Shown in pieces: positions 11,516 to 24,114 of a stretch of DNA of 64,000 nt. The DNA is from Paramecium tetraurelia (taxonomy: Eukaryota > Ciliophora > Oligohymenophorea > Peniculida > Parameciidae), in assembly GCF_000165425.1 (NCBI RefSeq), contig NW_001799111.1, positions 195,779 through 259,778 on the forward strand. The letters are read 5' to 3'. A program made the position numbers and the translations under genes. The notes under the pieces were generated by a model. It ran no database searches. It was not told the origin of the DNA and saw only the letters and a program-made list of their open reading frames with translations. The stretch's first letter is position 1. Every line of letters begins with the position of its first letter.

Positions 11516-12991
11516 TCATAATAAAGAAACTATGTATTATTATAGTGATATAAGTTATTCTTTGATGAACTCTCTACATTCTAAAAGTGATAAATCTTTC
11601 CTCTCTTGACATTTAGATATTAAGTATAGAACTATTTTATTTGGCATGTCTTTTGAAATTGTTTAATTCATTTTTAAAGCATCGTTTATCCACTTTGCAT
11701 TAATATTCATTGATTATACATCGTCTTGATATTAAATATACTCCTGCCTCAATATTTTATTATGTTTGATGACTATGTTTCTCAATTCAGAAATTAGTTT
11801 CTCCTTTTCTGAGAAGTGTTTAAATTGATTAAGGAACTTAAGTGCTTCAATGATAATTTCATTTTATGAGAAATAAAAGTCCACTGAGAAATTAATCAAC
11901 TCAACATTTGTCTATTCCAAATATTATTAAAATTCTACTTGATCAAAAACCCCATAAATTTACAAGCATTTTTGACAAGCATTAATAATAGTATTGTCAT
12001 CATTTCCTAAAATTTTGTACTTGATTAACTATTAATGATATGGACATTCTTCTGCTTATTACTAATCAACTGAGTATGTTGGTATTTGAAACATTTATGG
12101 TTATTCACACGAAGTAGTTTGAGATTAGAAAGATAAATTTCTATAATCCTTTTTAAAACTAATATTTGGGCTTTGTTGATAATACTCACTTAAAGTCTAT
12201 ATAATCCAAGGTAACTCTTTCCTTAATTTAGGATCCTTTTGTATAGAATTAATCAAAATATTTTTAATCACATTCTTTTTTGTATCGAAAATTGCAGGTT
12301 TTGCATATTAACTATCTCTTATGATGTAACTAATGGCTCTAATCTTACCGAATACCTCTTCTTCAGTTAATCCATTATAAAAGGGCGTTTTATGAATCAA
12401 TTCATCAACGATTAAGCCTAAAGCCCAAATATCTACAGATTTATCATATTGTTATTTTTCTAATATTTCTGGAGCTACATAATAAGCTGTTCCAACTTTT
12501 GTTGTAGTCATTCTATCTAATTTCACACTGCTTAAACCAAAATCTGTTATTTTATAGATCTCAACACCTTGTTCATCTACATATCTTAAAATATTCTCTG
12601 GCTTAATATCCCTGTGGACAATATTTTTGCTATGTAAAAAGGCCAATCCATTAGCAATTTATAGAGCTATATTGACTATTTATTCTTCAGTAAATGACTT
12701 AGTTGTCATCATTTCATATAATGTGCCGCCAGGACAATATTCTTAAACTATAAATAAGGCTTCTGGTTAATCAAAAATATCGAGTAATTGAACTACATTT
12801 TGATGCTTAAATTAAGATAATTGTTTTAAGATCATTTTCTCCTGTTAAGAGATTGCAAGATTTCTATTACTAATTTTGACAGCAACTTTTTATTAATTTG
12901 ATTTTTTGACACCCAAAAACACTTAAGAAAATGCACCTTATCCAAGCAATTAGTTTTTGGTTTCATAATACTATTCATATCTATTTCTCAT
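11516..12991 (-). CDS. serine/threonine protein kinase with helical C-terminal region
   Basis: This is a single-exon gene of 491 residues. The kinase domain starts near residue 15 (LLGQGAFSQVFLG, VAVKI) and shows [32 protein letters not shown] and VDIWALGLIVDEL. The domain is followed by about 230 residues without recognised motifs, predicted helical, rich in Leu, Lys and Gln. The overall pattern (N-terminal kinase, GTAYYVAPEIL) recalls ULK/ATG1-like or related ciliate kinases, but this subgroup call is only a guess. The first ATG is used; the second in-frame ATG is 15 bp downstream. Confidence 0.88.
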
Positions 12992-13289
12992 TTCTCTTCA
13001 ATTTAAATTTTTATACAAACTCAATTATAACAAAATTTATAATCTATAGTTTAACGAAGAATTTGAATTTATTGAATATCTCAATATGAATGTTAATAGG
13101 CTTTAAAATGCAGAATGCGATATTGCTATAATAAAATGGCAGTATTATTGTAAATGTTATTGAATAAGGAATGATATTTTTATATTATACTTATGTTATT
13201 AATTTGAACATATTCAAATTTATCTTAGATACTGATTTTCTTCGTTTTAGTAATATTGAAGCATTTAATTATCAACATACATTGTGAGT

Positions 13290-14151
13290 TCATTTCCTAA
13301 TATTGACCAACTAATCTTTTAGCAAACATTCTTAATTTAGATTAATATTTACATTCAATTATATTTATTACATCTTTTATAATTCTATTGGTTTGGTAAA
13401 ATCAACATCATAACGAAGGGTCAAAATCTCTAATATATTTCCATAACTGATTGCTAATTAGAGTTCTGAATTGAATATTTGAGGGGCAAACTTAACATGT
13501 CTTATTCTTTAACTGCAATTGTACTCATAGACCTTATCAATAATGGTTTATTAATCAGAAATCACATTCCATATTTTAACAATTGATTGATTATCACTTA
13601 TCCCTCCAGTTACTATAATTTATTCTTAATCACTCTTTAACCAATCCAAGCACAATAATGTTTAATTATAAGCATTAGTATTAGTTACTTTATATTCCTA
13701 ACCTTCTATTACTTCCAAGTATCCATTATTATATCCTACTGCCAAAATATACTTATTTTCCGCCCATTGAATAATATTTGCTGACAAATTATTTAGTTTT
13801 ATTTCTTTTTCAGCCTTCCATTAATTTGCTTGTTCCTTCCAAATTTTGATTTGACCATCTTAACCACAAGTAGCAATCAAATTTTCATATTTTGGACTTA
13901 ACCATGACATTGAATTTATTTGTCCCTAATGGCTTCATTAATGAAATCATACGCTTTGAATTCTGCCGCTAACCTCTTCATCTACTTATCTTTTTTATTT
14001 ATCAATTCAAATATACGAACTGTTCCCTAATTGGTTACTTGGGCTATTTTATTTTGATAATAATCAGTATATAATTCAAACTACTTTTCTTAATGATAGT
14101 TACCTCTGGATCAAATGAAAAATCAGAAACTTAAGTAATCTATTTGTTCAT
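13290..14151 (-). CDS. Sec13/Seh1-like WD40 protein
   Basis: This encodes a WD40 beta-propeller of about 270 residues, short like Sec13 and Seh1, which function in COPII coats, the nuclear pore Y-complex and the GATOR2/SEA complex. Recognisable are VRIFEL, the block SMSWLSPKYENLIATCGQDG...IKIWKE that matches the Sec13 pattern of a W-A-H-P/ILASCSYD segment, and VTGGISDNQSIVKIWNV. A 20-nt intron is inferred at 14084-14103. A second interruption at 13926-13954 cannot be removed by an ordinary GT-AG intron without breaking the frame; a GC-AG intron of 29 nt, or loss of a 23-nt TA-bounded segment, would restore it. Sec13 and Seh1 cannot be told apart here. Confidence 0.75.
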
Positions 14152-14237
14152 TTAAGTATTTTCTTAATTTGAACAACACAACAAAAATATTAATTAAATA
14201 CTTTTTTAAATCAGAGATTCTAAATACAAAATATTAA

Positions 14238-14562
14238 TCATATTTTTTAGTTCAATTATCTTATAACTTAACATTATCTTCGAATCTCTACAACTTTCTT
14301 CGTTAAACGAGAGAATTGAATACTATCAAATTTAAATAAATATATACTTGGTTATCTCAACTTTGGAACCTTCACTTCTTTCTCCAAGGTTTTGTCGTAT
14401 ATGAATACTTCCTCTTAACTGTCAATAGTAATCTGTTGTTCTATTAATTAGGATATTGATATTACATTACTACACTAAATCATAAATTTGCTATTTGAGT
14501 ATCATTTCCAAATTCACACTCTGCACATCCTGCTTTTTCTATTTCACGGCTTAACAACCCAT
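14238..14562 (-). CDS. small MGC-starting protein, predicted lipidated
   Basis: This encodes 99 residues with no recognised family. It begins MGCQAVKQKK; Gly2 followed by Cys3 and basic residues is the pattern for N-myristoylation plus palmitoylation, so membrane attachment is inferred. One 25-nt intron (14441-14465) restores the frame. The stop is TGA 14238-14240. Its reading frame is clear but function is unknown. Confidence 0.65.
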
Positions 14563-14790
14563 TATACAATTTAATATAAAAAATACTTAAATATTGATAA
14601 TTACTAAATCAAGAATTATGTATTTAGTTTCAATTAAATAAGATTGACATAATCTCGGAAATGTTATAAATATTTGAAAACCTTAATTTCATGCAGTATA
14701 AATTTATTGCTGCTAGTTTTTTGTTATAAGAAAACTTACTCAATAAATTTTAAAACCATATTTATCTAAAAACGTATAAATTAAGTTTAT

Positions 14791-15030
14791 TCATTTAAAA
14801 CTAGTATTTGGAATATAAATTGATTGATCTTACTTATATTCATGTTCACGATTATTTTTTAGTGGAACAACTTCAACTACTTGGTACTTTGAAATCTTTA
14901 AAATATCTATTATATATTTTACTTTGATATTCTAATTTTTTTTATAAAATTGAACGTTACTATATATTCTAAAAATATTAAATAGTAATTTTTTCTCACA
15001 GAAACCGATGTTAAATGAGTTTATAAATAT
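14791..15030 (-). pseudogene. possible short gene remnant
   Basis: The minus strand holds an open frame ending at TGA 14791-14793 whose last 50 codons look protein-like (ISKYQVVEVVPLKNN, then KQDQSIYIPNTSFK). No ATG is found in frame upstream and the 5' part is low-complexity. It could be the last exon of an unrecognised small gene or a decayed fragment. Confidence 0.25.
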
Positions 15031-15269
15031 AATAGTCTACAATGCAAATTTAATATTTAATGATAAAATTTCTCATCATATTATAAAAGTTTTTAAAGCA
15101 TTTTTTTTTTCAATATTATATGATACAAAAAAAAAATTATAAATAATATAAAAATTTATTTAATAAAATATAAATATTTGTCAACATTTAACCTAGTAAA
15201 TCAAAGGATGATGTGGTATATACATAGTTTAAATGATGATATTTATTCAAAGAATGAAGTTGATAAAAA
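15031..15269. other. AT-rich spacer
   Basis: No coding frame or RNA gene is seen in this short spacer before the end of the cyclic-nucleotide-binding gene. Confidence 0.5.
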
Positions 15270-17195
15270 TCAATTGTTGTCATTTTCTATTTATAGTAAT
15301 CTAGGAAATGATTGAGGAGATTTTTCATATTTATTTCTACAAGAGGTAATGAAAAACTATTGCGGTTATTACTCATTAAGAAAGCTTTGATCAGTTTTAA
15401 TTCCTTTTTTTAAGTTACTGTCGGAATGAAGACTTTTCAAATGGCGAATTGATTAAGAATTATTATGATAATTTATTTTTAAACTTGTTTAAATCTTTTA
15501 TAATAAAATTTGCTATTTCTTTCTAGAGTCGCTTATTTGAGATTGATTAATTTATGCTAATTTGCAGCTGTTATCTGGAGAAAGCGAAGTTCCATCAGTC
15601 TAGTCCTATCTATGTTAGACATTAATGATATTTTCTAAATTCTAATCAGATTGATTAAATTTGAGTTAAGATTTCGACAAATTTAGTTTTAAGTTTTTAA
15701 TTTCATTAGAGAGACTCAATCCTAATTTACTTTTTGAGTTTTTATATTACAGATTTTTATTATTAATGTAATAAAGCCTTTCTTATTTTTGTTGAATACT
15801 TTATTGCAATTCGGAGTTCGCTATAAGATAATCCTTTGGCATCTTATCCTTATATTTTGATTAGAAAGCTTCTTAGTTTCTTTTCACACTTTATGAGAGA
15901 GTCAATAACTTTTTGTTTTCAGATCGTAATACTTTAGTCTAATCGAATTGTCTTCTCCTTAAATCAAGATATTCGTAAAAGGACTTTGGAGTAATTTAGC
16001 TCTATGCAGTGCTAATAATTTATTATTAGTAATTTTAAATGCTCTGCATGACCTATTATTATCTTGAAGAGATGTATTAATTGTTTTATTCTTAAATTTC
16101 TTTTAAGAGATTGACAATATCAGGAAAATTCTTACGAATTTTTCTGAATACTTCTGCTTCCATATAATAAGCAATGGTGTTATCGACACATTGGCAATTA
16201 TATTTTCGCTAATGTAATTCTTCAATAAGTTCTTCTTAACCAACAACACCTCCATCTGTTATTGAACTTAGCTAATGATATGAATTATATACATACAACG
16301 ATTTTCTTAAGAACAATGGTGAATGTAGTATTAGGAGCAGTTTTGTTTTAAATTTACTTTTAATCTTCAATATTCTTATAGATGTCAACTCGGCCACTAA
16401 TAATTATGAAAAGATATTAAGGTTCGTCTCCTTTTTACCAAAGAATAGATTAAGAAGCGAATTTGATAGGCCTAAGATTTTAGACAAATTTTGTAATGTT
16501 AAAAGGTTATATTCCAGGTAAAATTTTAGTATATAAGGCCATAGCCTTGTTTTATTCTTAAATTGCTTTCTCACACATTAGTTTATATTAAGCCCGATTG
16601 ATTGATATGCAATGCAAAATATCAGATATGGCTATCAAACTAGCCGTTCTGGATTTATCAGAGATTAAAGCCACATCACCAAAGCATTGTCCAGCGAAAT
16701 ATTAAAATACCTATAGTTTATACTATTATATACTTTGTGGAATTTTGATATACCATCTTAATAGTAGAATGGATTATCTTTGTTTTCAGACAAAGCATCA
16801 TCTATGAAAATCAGCTTCTTGCTTTTTTTTTGAGTTATTTAAACTTATTCTTCCTATATGTCTTCCTGCGGTTTTGGAATGTATACTCCTGCTTGTCCTT
16901 TCAATATGATGAACATTTTATCACCGAATTCTCCATAATTGAATATTATCTATCCATAAGAGAAGCACTCATATTTTGCATATTTTGCTGCTTACATTAC
17001 AAAATCCTGAAGCTGAGTTCCCTCAGGACAGTTGTTTTTAAAAAATGAAATCTGGAGGAGAGAATCTATCAATTAATTATTTTAAGATGTTGGGTTGATG
17101 AAATATTCAAGTGCTGGTGTTAATAATGCTTCATTTTACTGTTATTATCTGATTAGTTGCTATGCCTACTTTAACTTTTGAGTAGTTAATTTCAT
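15270..17195 (-). CDS. protein with two cyclic-nucleotide-binding domains
   Basis: This encodes 625 residues. The first cyclic-nucleotide-binding domain (residues about 60-230) shows FSYGQIIFNYGEFGDKMFII and, after a long insertion, the phosphate-binding cassette region QCFGDVALISDKSRTASLIA. The second (about 250-400) shows ILWQKGDEPQYLFIIISGRV and GGVVGQEELI. There is no kinase domain or membrane segment; the C-terminal third is Gln/Asn/Lys/Ser-rich and coiled-coil-like. It may be a cAMP- or cGMP-responsive regulator, a class that is numerous in ciliates. Introns lie at 16711-16733 (23 nt) and 16272-16296 (25 nt), the first inside domain 1. The arginine of the first cassette (SRTA) is present. 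Confidence 0.88.
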
Positions 17196-17672
17196 CAAAA
17201 ATAATATTAAATATAAAATTAATTGTATTTGGCTTTAACATTTTATGAATTCTTATTAAAACATAAGCGATTCTTCAATTTATTAATCTATGATATGAAT
17301 TACATATGTAAGAAATTGAGGATTTTCATTATTGATAAAATAGTAGTTTTATTCAAACTAATAGAATATTATATGTTCATTTCTTAGAAAATTCGGATAA
17401 TTAGGATAAAATAAATTTAAATTATCATATAATTAAGTAAAATATTATAAAGAGATTTTAATGTATTAAAAAATAAGCCCAAAATAAGTTATTTAAGTAA
17501 TTATTTAAAATGTCAAATTATTTTTAAGAAATTGTTTGTAATAAATATTTATTTAAACTTAACATTAGTTTGATTAATAATTGATCAATATCTGTTTATA
17601 TTAAATGTGGTGTACTATTATTCGTTTATTATTTGTCAATAAAAGAATGTAATTTATTAATTTTTATACTTG
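17196..17672. promoter_or_regulatory. divergent intergenic region
   Basis: This AT-rich stretch separates two divergently transcribed genes, so it should contain both promoters. No specific element can be identified. Confidence 0.4.
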
Positions 17673-19948
17673 ATGAAAGAAGGACAAAGACTTAATCAAT
17701 CATTTTCTTATTGTCGATCAAGCCCTGAGAAGAAGGGTTCAAGGCACAATAAAGTTATCTCAGATGCTTATCGAAAGTTTCTTGCTACTTATTAATAGTT
17801 ATCTATGATAGGCGGTTAGTATAAATATTCACATAATACTCTAATGCCTTATATTCACTTTTTTAAATACATGGCTAAGAGATATGATGAAATAAATCAA
17901 AAATGCAAATTGAAAATGTGGATTCCAGATACCATCATATTAAATGATTTAGATTTAAGTGCAATTTGGTTTTATAGCAGTGCAGATGGTTATGTTTATA
18001 GAACAGATTCATTCACTTCTCGAAATGCAGCATAAAAATTTACTGAAGGTTCCAATGATCCAGATGAATTGATTGCTGTCGTAAAGAAGCCACAGTACAA
18101 AGATATGGAATTAATTGGAAATGACACAAAACCAATTTTATAGAAGGATGTTCCATTGATATTTTCAAATGCTATGAGTGTTAAGTAAGAAATTACATGC
18201 TTATAAAAATATATTAAATGCCAAGGTCCTATGGCATATATCTGTAGAACTATTTGGAGAAAGAATGGATAAACTACGGCTTGGGTTATCACCAATAAAC
18301 TGACATTTCAAGATGAAGGAGATTATGCTTAAAGGTGTCTTGCAAGTGCCAGCAAATATAAATAAACCAATATAATATAATGTAAGGGTGGTCGTTTCAT
18401 TGAAGAAACCATTCCTTACATTTAAAATCTGTTGCTCTATTGCAGATAGAGTATGAATGTTGAATTTGATGAATTAGGCTGTGATTTTACAAAGGGAATA
18501 GATAGCAAATGGTATTTGCTTAATGTTAGAGGTTTTAAACTGATGAATCCTTCTCATTAAATCTTTACTAGACATATTACTCATGATGAACAAATACCTC
18601 AAGATTATGAAAGAAGCCAAACCTCTCACTCTAATTAATAATGGAATTTTACAAAGACTTAGGTGTGTAAGTTTTGTGATTTGGTATATCCAGCCAAAGA
18701 ATTAACTCATTAATTAACTTTAAAAATGTTAATAGAGTGTGATTTACATTTATTAAGTAGAAATATTGAATTAAAACATTTATAAATTAGAAATAGAATA
18801 AACTTTACTCATCTCGACAGTGCTATGCTATTTCATAAATATTACGTTTGTGACAGTTGTTATTAATTATTTATGGCATGCGATGAGTTAATATAGCTTG
18901 AATTCAAGATGGCATAAAAATTGGGAATTGATGTGTATGAGAAAAACAACATTATTTCACTTACTTAGTAGGATTATCGAGTTAAAGGACCAAATGTCAT
19001 CTAGAGATAAGCTAACACCATCTATGGAAATGGGGAATATTTTATCAAACCTCTTGATTGGGAAATGTTGAATGAAGTTTAAATAAAATTAATGCCAAAT
19101 CTACCTGAAATTGATTATGGAACCATTCCCAAGATGAAGAGGTTTAGAATAATGATCTATATTAAAACTCTATCTCAGATTCCGATTGAATCTTAATTCA
19201 ATTAGTGCAAATATTACATTTATTATAACTTTCTCAATTAAGAAATTTAGTAAATTTATTGATATTCTTTTAGGTTTTAATTAGATATGAAAAAGAGCAT
19301 TGACCACTCAAAAGATATATTAAATATTGATCATGTTAAACTCTTTTATCTTTTTGCAGCTGATAGATAAGACATTAATTGTATTTTATCACAGTTAAAA
19401 ATTGGTCTATTATGCAATTAAGAATTAATAGGAGAATTGGAATGTGAGTTAGGGGGTTTCAAAAGTTCCTAAGTTACAATCAAAGAGTATTTGAAGTATT
19501 TTTCAGGAATTTAAATTAAATAAATTTTATCATGGTCAACTGATTTGAGCATTGGGTTAGTCGAAAGTTAACAAGGAAGTATAAATGTAGAGAGAATCAA
19601 ATTATAAAAATAAGGATTAATTTATTTGCCAAATATTGATTATTATTGTAGCGAACCATTACCATAAGAATGGATGAATTAATTTGAAAAAAGGAAAAAA
19701 AATAATATTAACTAAATTGTAAATAATAGCACAACTTTTGCAATATCTGATGTTTCCAATATTTTGGATCATTCAAGAGTCTATTAAACCAAGCATCCAT
19801 CAAAAAAAAGTTGTACTGCAACTTCGACTGTCCCAAACAAATTGGATTAATCTTCAGTCTTGTATTCTGATCTATTAGAATATGAAAAAGAGTATTATTT
19901 TAGTTTAATTTTTGTAGCACAGATAAAATACTTAATTTTGATTATTGA
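17673..19948 (+). CDS. unknown protein with Cys-x2-Cys motifs
   Basis: I do not recognise this protein of 741 residues. It is well folded in appearance rather than repetitive. Two Cys pairs that could bind zinc occur near residues 331 (CKFCDLVYPAKEL) and 393 (YYVCDSCYQLF). Other conspicuous segments are WYSSADGYVYR-like IWFYSSADGYVYRTD near residue 95 and WYLLNVRGFKL near 285. Introns at 19250-19273 (24 nt, containing an in-frame TGA when retained) and 19892-19917 (26 nt) are supported by frame. No signal peptide or transmembrane segment is evident. Confidence 0.75.
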
Positions 19949-20601
19949 CTAACATATTATAATTATATTAATATTATTTTAGGTGTTCTAATTTCAATTA
20001 ATTAGTAATATGGTTCATTTTGTAAATTTAATTTGAATTAACAATTTTTTAATAACTTTCTTTTCCTTCAATTTAATTCTAATAATTTCTATTTAAAAAA
20101 TTATATTGTCCTAATGTTTTAGAAATTTTATTTAACAATAAGTTTCAAAGTTTATTTATTTAATCCACATAGGAATCAAATTTCTTATAAAAATACAAAA
20201 GGAACAATTGAATAAGGATTGAAATATTTAAAATTAAGAATTTATAATATTATTATTTGTAAAATTCTTTAATATCATTAATTTAATATAAAGAAATTAT
20301 AATATTTCAGGATACAGGAACTCAAGTTTATTTCCCTTTTATATCTTAGAAAAGTGATATTTTTCTTACAAATTTTGAATTTTTATAGGATTTTTGATAT
20401 TTTTTTGACGTTTGATTACTATAATGACAATTTTACAAACCTTTTGATTATTATGAGATAATTATTATGCACTTTACAACATCTTATGATTAATTATAAT
20501 TAGATTTTCTTATAGAAAAAAGTAGATTTTAACAAATAAGTTGTAGAACATTTTTGGTAGTTATGATTTTAAATTAGAAAGGTTAGTTCTTAAAATGATT
20601 G
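19949..20601. other. AT-rich spacer
   Basis: No coding frame longer than chance and no RNA gene is apparent between the two plus-strand genes. Confidence 0.45.
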
Positions 20602-20869
20602 ATGCTTTATAGCCTTAAAATCATTGTTATTAATTAAATATGGCTAATTGTATTATTACGTTTTGGTTGATTAGAAAAATAGAAATTTTTAATGTTCTGA
20701 ACAAAAGTTTCAAGATTTATAAGATTAACTTGGCCAAATAAATATTGACGAAAACGAAGAGGTTTTAAGAACAATAACGAAAAGGAGAGTTGACCTTATT
20801 TTAAATAGATAATTAATATTTACTTTGGAAACTCTATATTAAAGCAAAACAAAATTAATACAACAATGA
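20602..20869 (+). CDS. small helical protein, unknown
   Basis: The model gives 80 residues with a 25-nt intron at 20650-20674. The second exon is charged and helical (KFQDLQDQLGQINIDENEEV, then TKRRVDLILN). The first exon, beginning MLYSLKIIVINQ, is less convincing, so the start is tentative. It ends 40 bp before the next gene. No function can be assigned. Confidence 0.45.
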
Positions 20870-20909
20870 ATTGCAGGATTTAATGATTAATATTATTATT
20901 TATTTATTG

Positions 20910-21763
20910 ATGCAAAGAAAAAGACGCTGTGCTTTCGATTCAGATAGTTTGGAGGAATATATTTAAGTAGAAAATAATTTAAAAATGAGCTGGCAACTAT
21001 TGGGTAGAATTAAACTAACCTATTCTATGATGATAAAAAATTAAATTGGATAAACAAGAGTAAATAAGTAGATGATGATGAGGAAGTACTCAAGGATATT
21101 GAAGGATTTGAACATAACTATAGTTCCCCAAGGGTGGATTATATTGACACTTCTGAATTACCTCCCGATATAGTTTTGAAATCAGGAGACGATATATTTT
21201 CTCATCATATAATGATATTGGGAGATATCAATTAATTTGTGAGGCAATCATTAACCATGTTTTGCATGTAGAGTCGTAAAAATAGTAGTGAGGATTTCAA
21301 CGAAGAGTTGATATCTCCAATTAAAAGGTATATATTAATATTTCACAAACTAAGCAAACTTTGTTTAGATTTAGCCATAAAGAGAATTCAAGAAAAAAAT
21401 GGATTGCACATAGTCAAGTTTCTTATGCATGATATGACGATCTAGAATTATGGTCCAATCATTAATGGTATGTCCATTTCAAGATCATAGTTTACTTTCT
21501 CTAAACTTCCAATTACATACTTATATTTAATATCGATCAGAATGACTTTTAAGATTAGAAGGAACTGGACATGATAGAAACTGTCAAGTAGAAGGCTTCG
21601 ACTGTGAAGAACATCTACGTTGTGTATTTCACAGAATCTGATGTCTAGAATCAAAGAATACCTAACAAATATTATTGCAATCGATGGAATATAAGTGTGA
21701 TTCTTTCATAAGTATACTATATAAATTAAAACTAAGATCATAGACCAAGTCATTAATTAATGA
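20910..21763 (+). CDS. Rab-like protein with eroded GTPase motifs (putative pseudo-GTPase)
   Basis: This encodes 251 residues with four introns: 20967-20989 (23 nt), 21328-21354 (27), 21468-21490 (23) and 21712-21736 (25). From about residue 85 the order of segments follows a small GTPase fold: HHIMILGDINQFVRQSLTMF where the P-loop should be, KRIQEKNGLHIVKFLMHDM in the place of the strand before WDTAGQE, YGPIIN...SNYILIFNIDQNDF like the Rab beta-4 segment, and VKNIYVVYFTESD in the place of NKxD. The Lys-Ser of the P-loop, the AGQ triplet and the NKxD motif are all missing. Nucleotide binding is therefore doubtful. The family link is by pattern only; the host protein could be another Rossmann-like fold. 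Confidence 0.6.
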
Positions 21764-21839
21764 ACAAATACTTTATAATTTATGTATTAATACATTCCTT
21801 TTTAATTGTTTGTTTTATCCTTTTATATTAAAATTCAAA

Positions 21840-22572
21840 ATGCAACCAACAGATTCCAAGACTTTTAAGCCACTTAAGCAAATTGATAAAAACTAGAGAG
21901 GATATGGTTTAAGATAAATTGCCCAAATGACTCTTGGTTCAGGCAATATGTTGTTGGCAGTCGAATTGCCAAAAGGAGAAGATTTGAATGAATGGTTGGC
22001 TGTCAATACAATCGAATTTTATAATGAGATATCAATTCTGTATGGAACACTAGTAGAATTCTGTACTCCTGAGCTTTGCCCAGTTATGTCAGCAGGCCCA
22101 AAGTAATTATTGAAATAATTTTTCAAGATATGAATATTTATGGGCAGATGGATAGAACGTCAGAACTCCCCTTAAAGTTTCTGCCTCGGAATACATTGAC
22201 TATTTAATGACTTGGGTAGAGAACTAACTTAATAATGATTCCTTGTTTCCATGTTAAATTGGTAATTTATAAATGTTATTAAGGAATTCCATTTCCTAAT
22301 ACATTTTTATCTGTTGTCAAGGTTATTTTTAAGAGATTATTCAGAGTTTATGCTCATATTTATCACTCCCATTTTTAGCATATTATGGCACTTGAATTGG
22401 AATATCATTTGAACACTTGTTTCAAACATTTCATTTATTTCATAGGTATTCATACCCTTAGAATTTAGATGAGTTCAAATTAGTTGAGAGTAAAGAACTT
22501 GCACCATTAGCAGAGTTGATACAACAATTTAAAGCAAGAAAGGAGAATCCTACAATGAATCAGGGTATGTGA
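21840..22572 (+). CDS. MOB1: MOB1 kinase activator
   Basis: This encodes 220 residues, the usual MOB length. MOB1 binds and activates NDR/LATS (Hippo or mitotic-exit) kinases, and in ciliates is linked to division-plane positioning. Diagnostic blocks: NMLLAVELPKGEDLNEWLA, FYNEISILYGTLVEFCT, the zinc ligands CT...CPVMSAGPKYEYLWADG, and FKRLFRVYAHIYHSHF with HLNTCFKHFIYF. Introns at 22103-22127 (25 nt), 22262-22283 (22) and 22446-22468 (23) all restore the homologous frame. It starts 76 bp after the preceding gene. Confidence 0.97.
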
Positions 22573-22678
22573 TAGTTAGTTCACTTAATTAATAGTATAA
22601 TTATAATTTATATTTATAATGCGTAATAATTTCGAATGATACTAATAATTTTAAATATAAACAAAGAATAAGTAAATC

Positions 22679-24052
22679 ATGCTCAGAAACATTTCAAAAG
22701 TATCTACATATCAAACTCCTTTTAAGTAAATCTACTCCTTCTCTTATTATGCTAATTTGGATCTCAGTTGTCCTTATCCATCATTCCAAGTAATTTGAAA
22801 TTTGGAATCTTTATTAGTCCAGAGATCTCACGATAACTCATACAATGCATTATATTACTAAGCCTCCTTGTGATCCAAAGATCATGACATTTGGAGCCTT
22901 TCACACAGATCATTTATTGGAAATTGATTGGTCTGAAAAGATGGGGTAAGAAATCATGTTTACATTTCTAGATGGAGCAGACCTCAAATAGTCCCATTCA
23001 AAAGTTTTAGTATTCATCCATTTGCTGCTTGTCTTCATTATGCTATTGAATGTTTTGAAGGAGCAAAAGTAGAAATATTTGTAATACACTATAGGCTTAC
23101 AGAGGTGCAAATAACTCTATTAGAACATTTAGATTAAACTGTAATATGTACAGAATGAAACAATCTGCCAAGAGATTGTCTTTACCTGACTTTGATGGAG
23201 CTGAACTTTAAAGATGCATTGAATAATTGCTTAAAGTAGATAGAGATTGGATTCCAGACAGACCAGGATTTAGTTGTTATATTAGACCCACTTTGATTGC
23301 TACAGAAGAAGCACTAGGAGTTCGTGCTTCAAGTAGAGCTAGATTATTTGTTGTCTTGTGTCCTGTTGGCCCCTATTTTCCATCAGGACTCAAACCTGTT
23401 AGAGTATTCTGTAATACGTCAACAGTAATTTTTTACTTTTTATAACAAGATTCGTTCTGCTCCAGGAGGAGTTGGAGGATATAAAGTAGCTGGTAATTAT
23501 GCTCCCACAGTTTTGCCATTGAAGGAAGTCTAGAAAATAGGATTTCATTAAAATTTATGGATGTTACCTGATGGATTAGTTTAAGAAATGGGAGTGTGCA
23601 ATTTGTTTTTCTTCCAAAAAAATGAAAAAGGCGAAAAGGAATTAGTTACACCTATGCTCGATGGAACTATATTACCAGGTATTATGAGAGATTCTATTCT
23701 GGTAAGATATATTATTTACTTATAGGAAATTACAAGAGGAATGGGCAAATTTAAAGTCATTGAAAAGAAGTTATATATTTAAGAAGTCATTGAATCTATT
23801 GAATCCGGAAGAGTATACGATAAATCTTATTATTTAGATGATTGAAATGTTCGGATCAGGAACTGCTGTTAGTATCTAACCAATCGAAGCTATTGGATAC
23901 AATGATAAAATCTATGAAGTTAAGTACGATACAAAATTAAATGCAGGCGAACTATCGCATGAATTATTTGATCTCTTAACCAATATATAAGTATTAAAGT
24001 TATTATATCTTAGACTGGAGCAGAAGATCATAAATGGATTAAATCCATATGA
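22679..24052 (+). CDS. BCAT: branched-chain amino acid aminotransferase
   Basis: This encodes 398 residues of a PLP-dependent class IV aminotransferase that interconverts Leu, Ile and Val with their 2-oxo acids. Typical blocks are [15 protein letters not shown] (with the split codon at an intron), [35 protein letters not shown], the PLP-lysine block [16 protein letters not shown] and [13 protein letters not shown]...NLFF. The N-terminus ([19 protein letters not shown]) is basic and could be a mitochondrial presequence. Seven introns of 23-28 nt: 22790-22817, 22946-22971, 23069-23094, 23425-23449, 23702-23725, 23813-23837 and 23991-24013; the frame holds through all of them. Confidence 0.96.
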
Positions 24053-24114
24053 TTTTATTAATTTTAATTTCATTTAAATCTTATATATATTTCAAAATAA
24101 ATCTCTTTAAAAGT

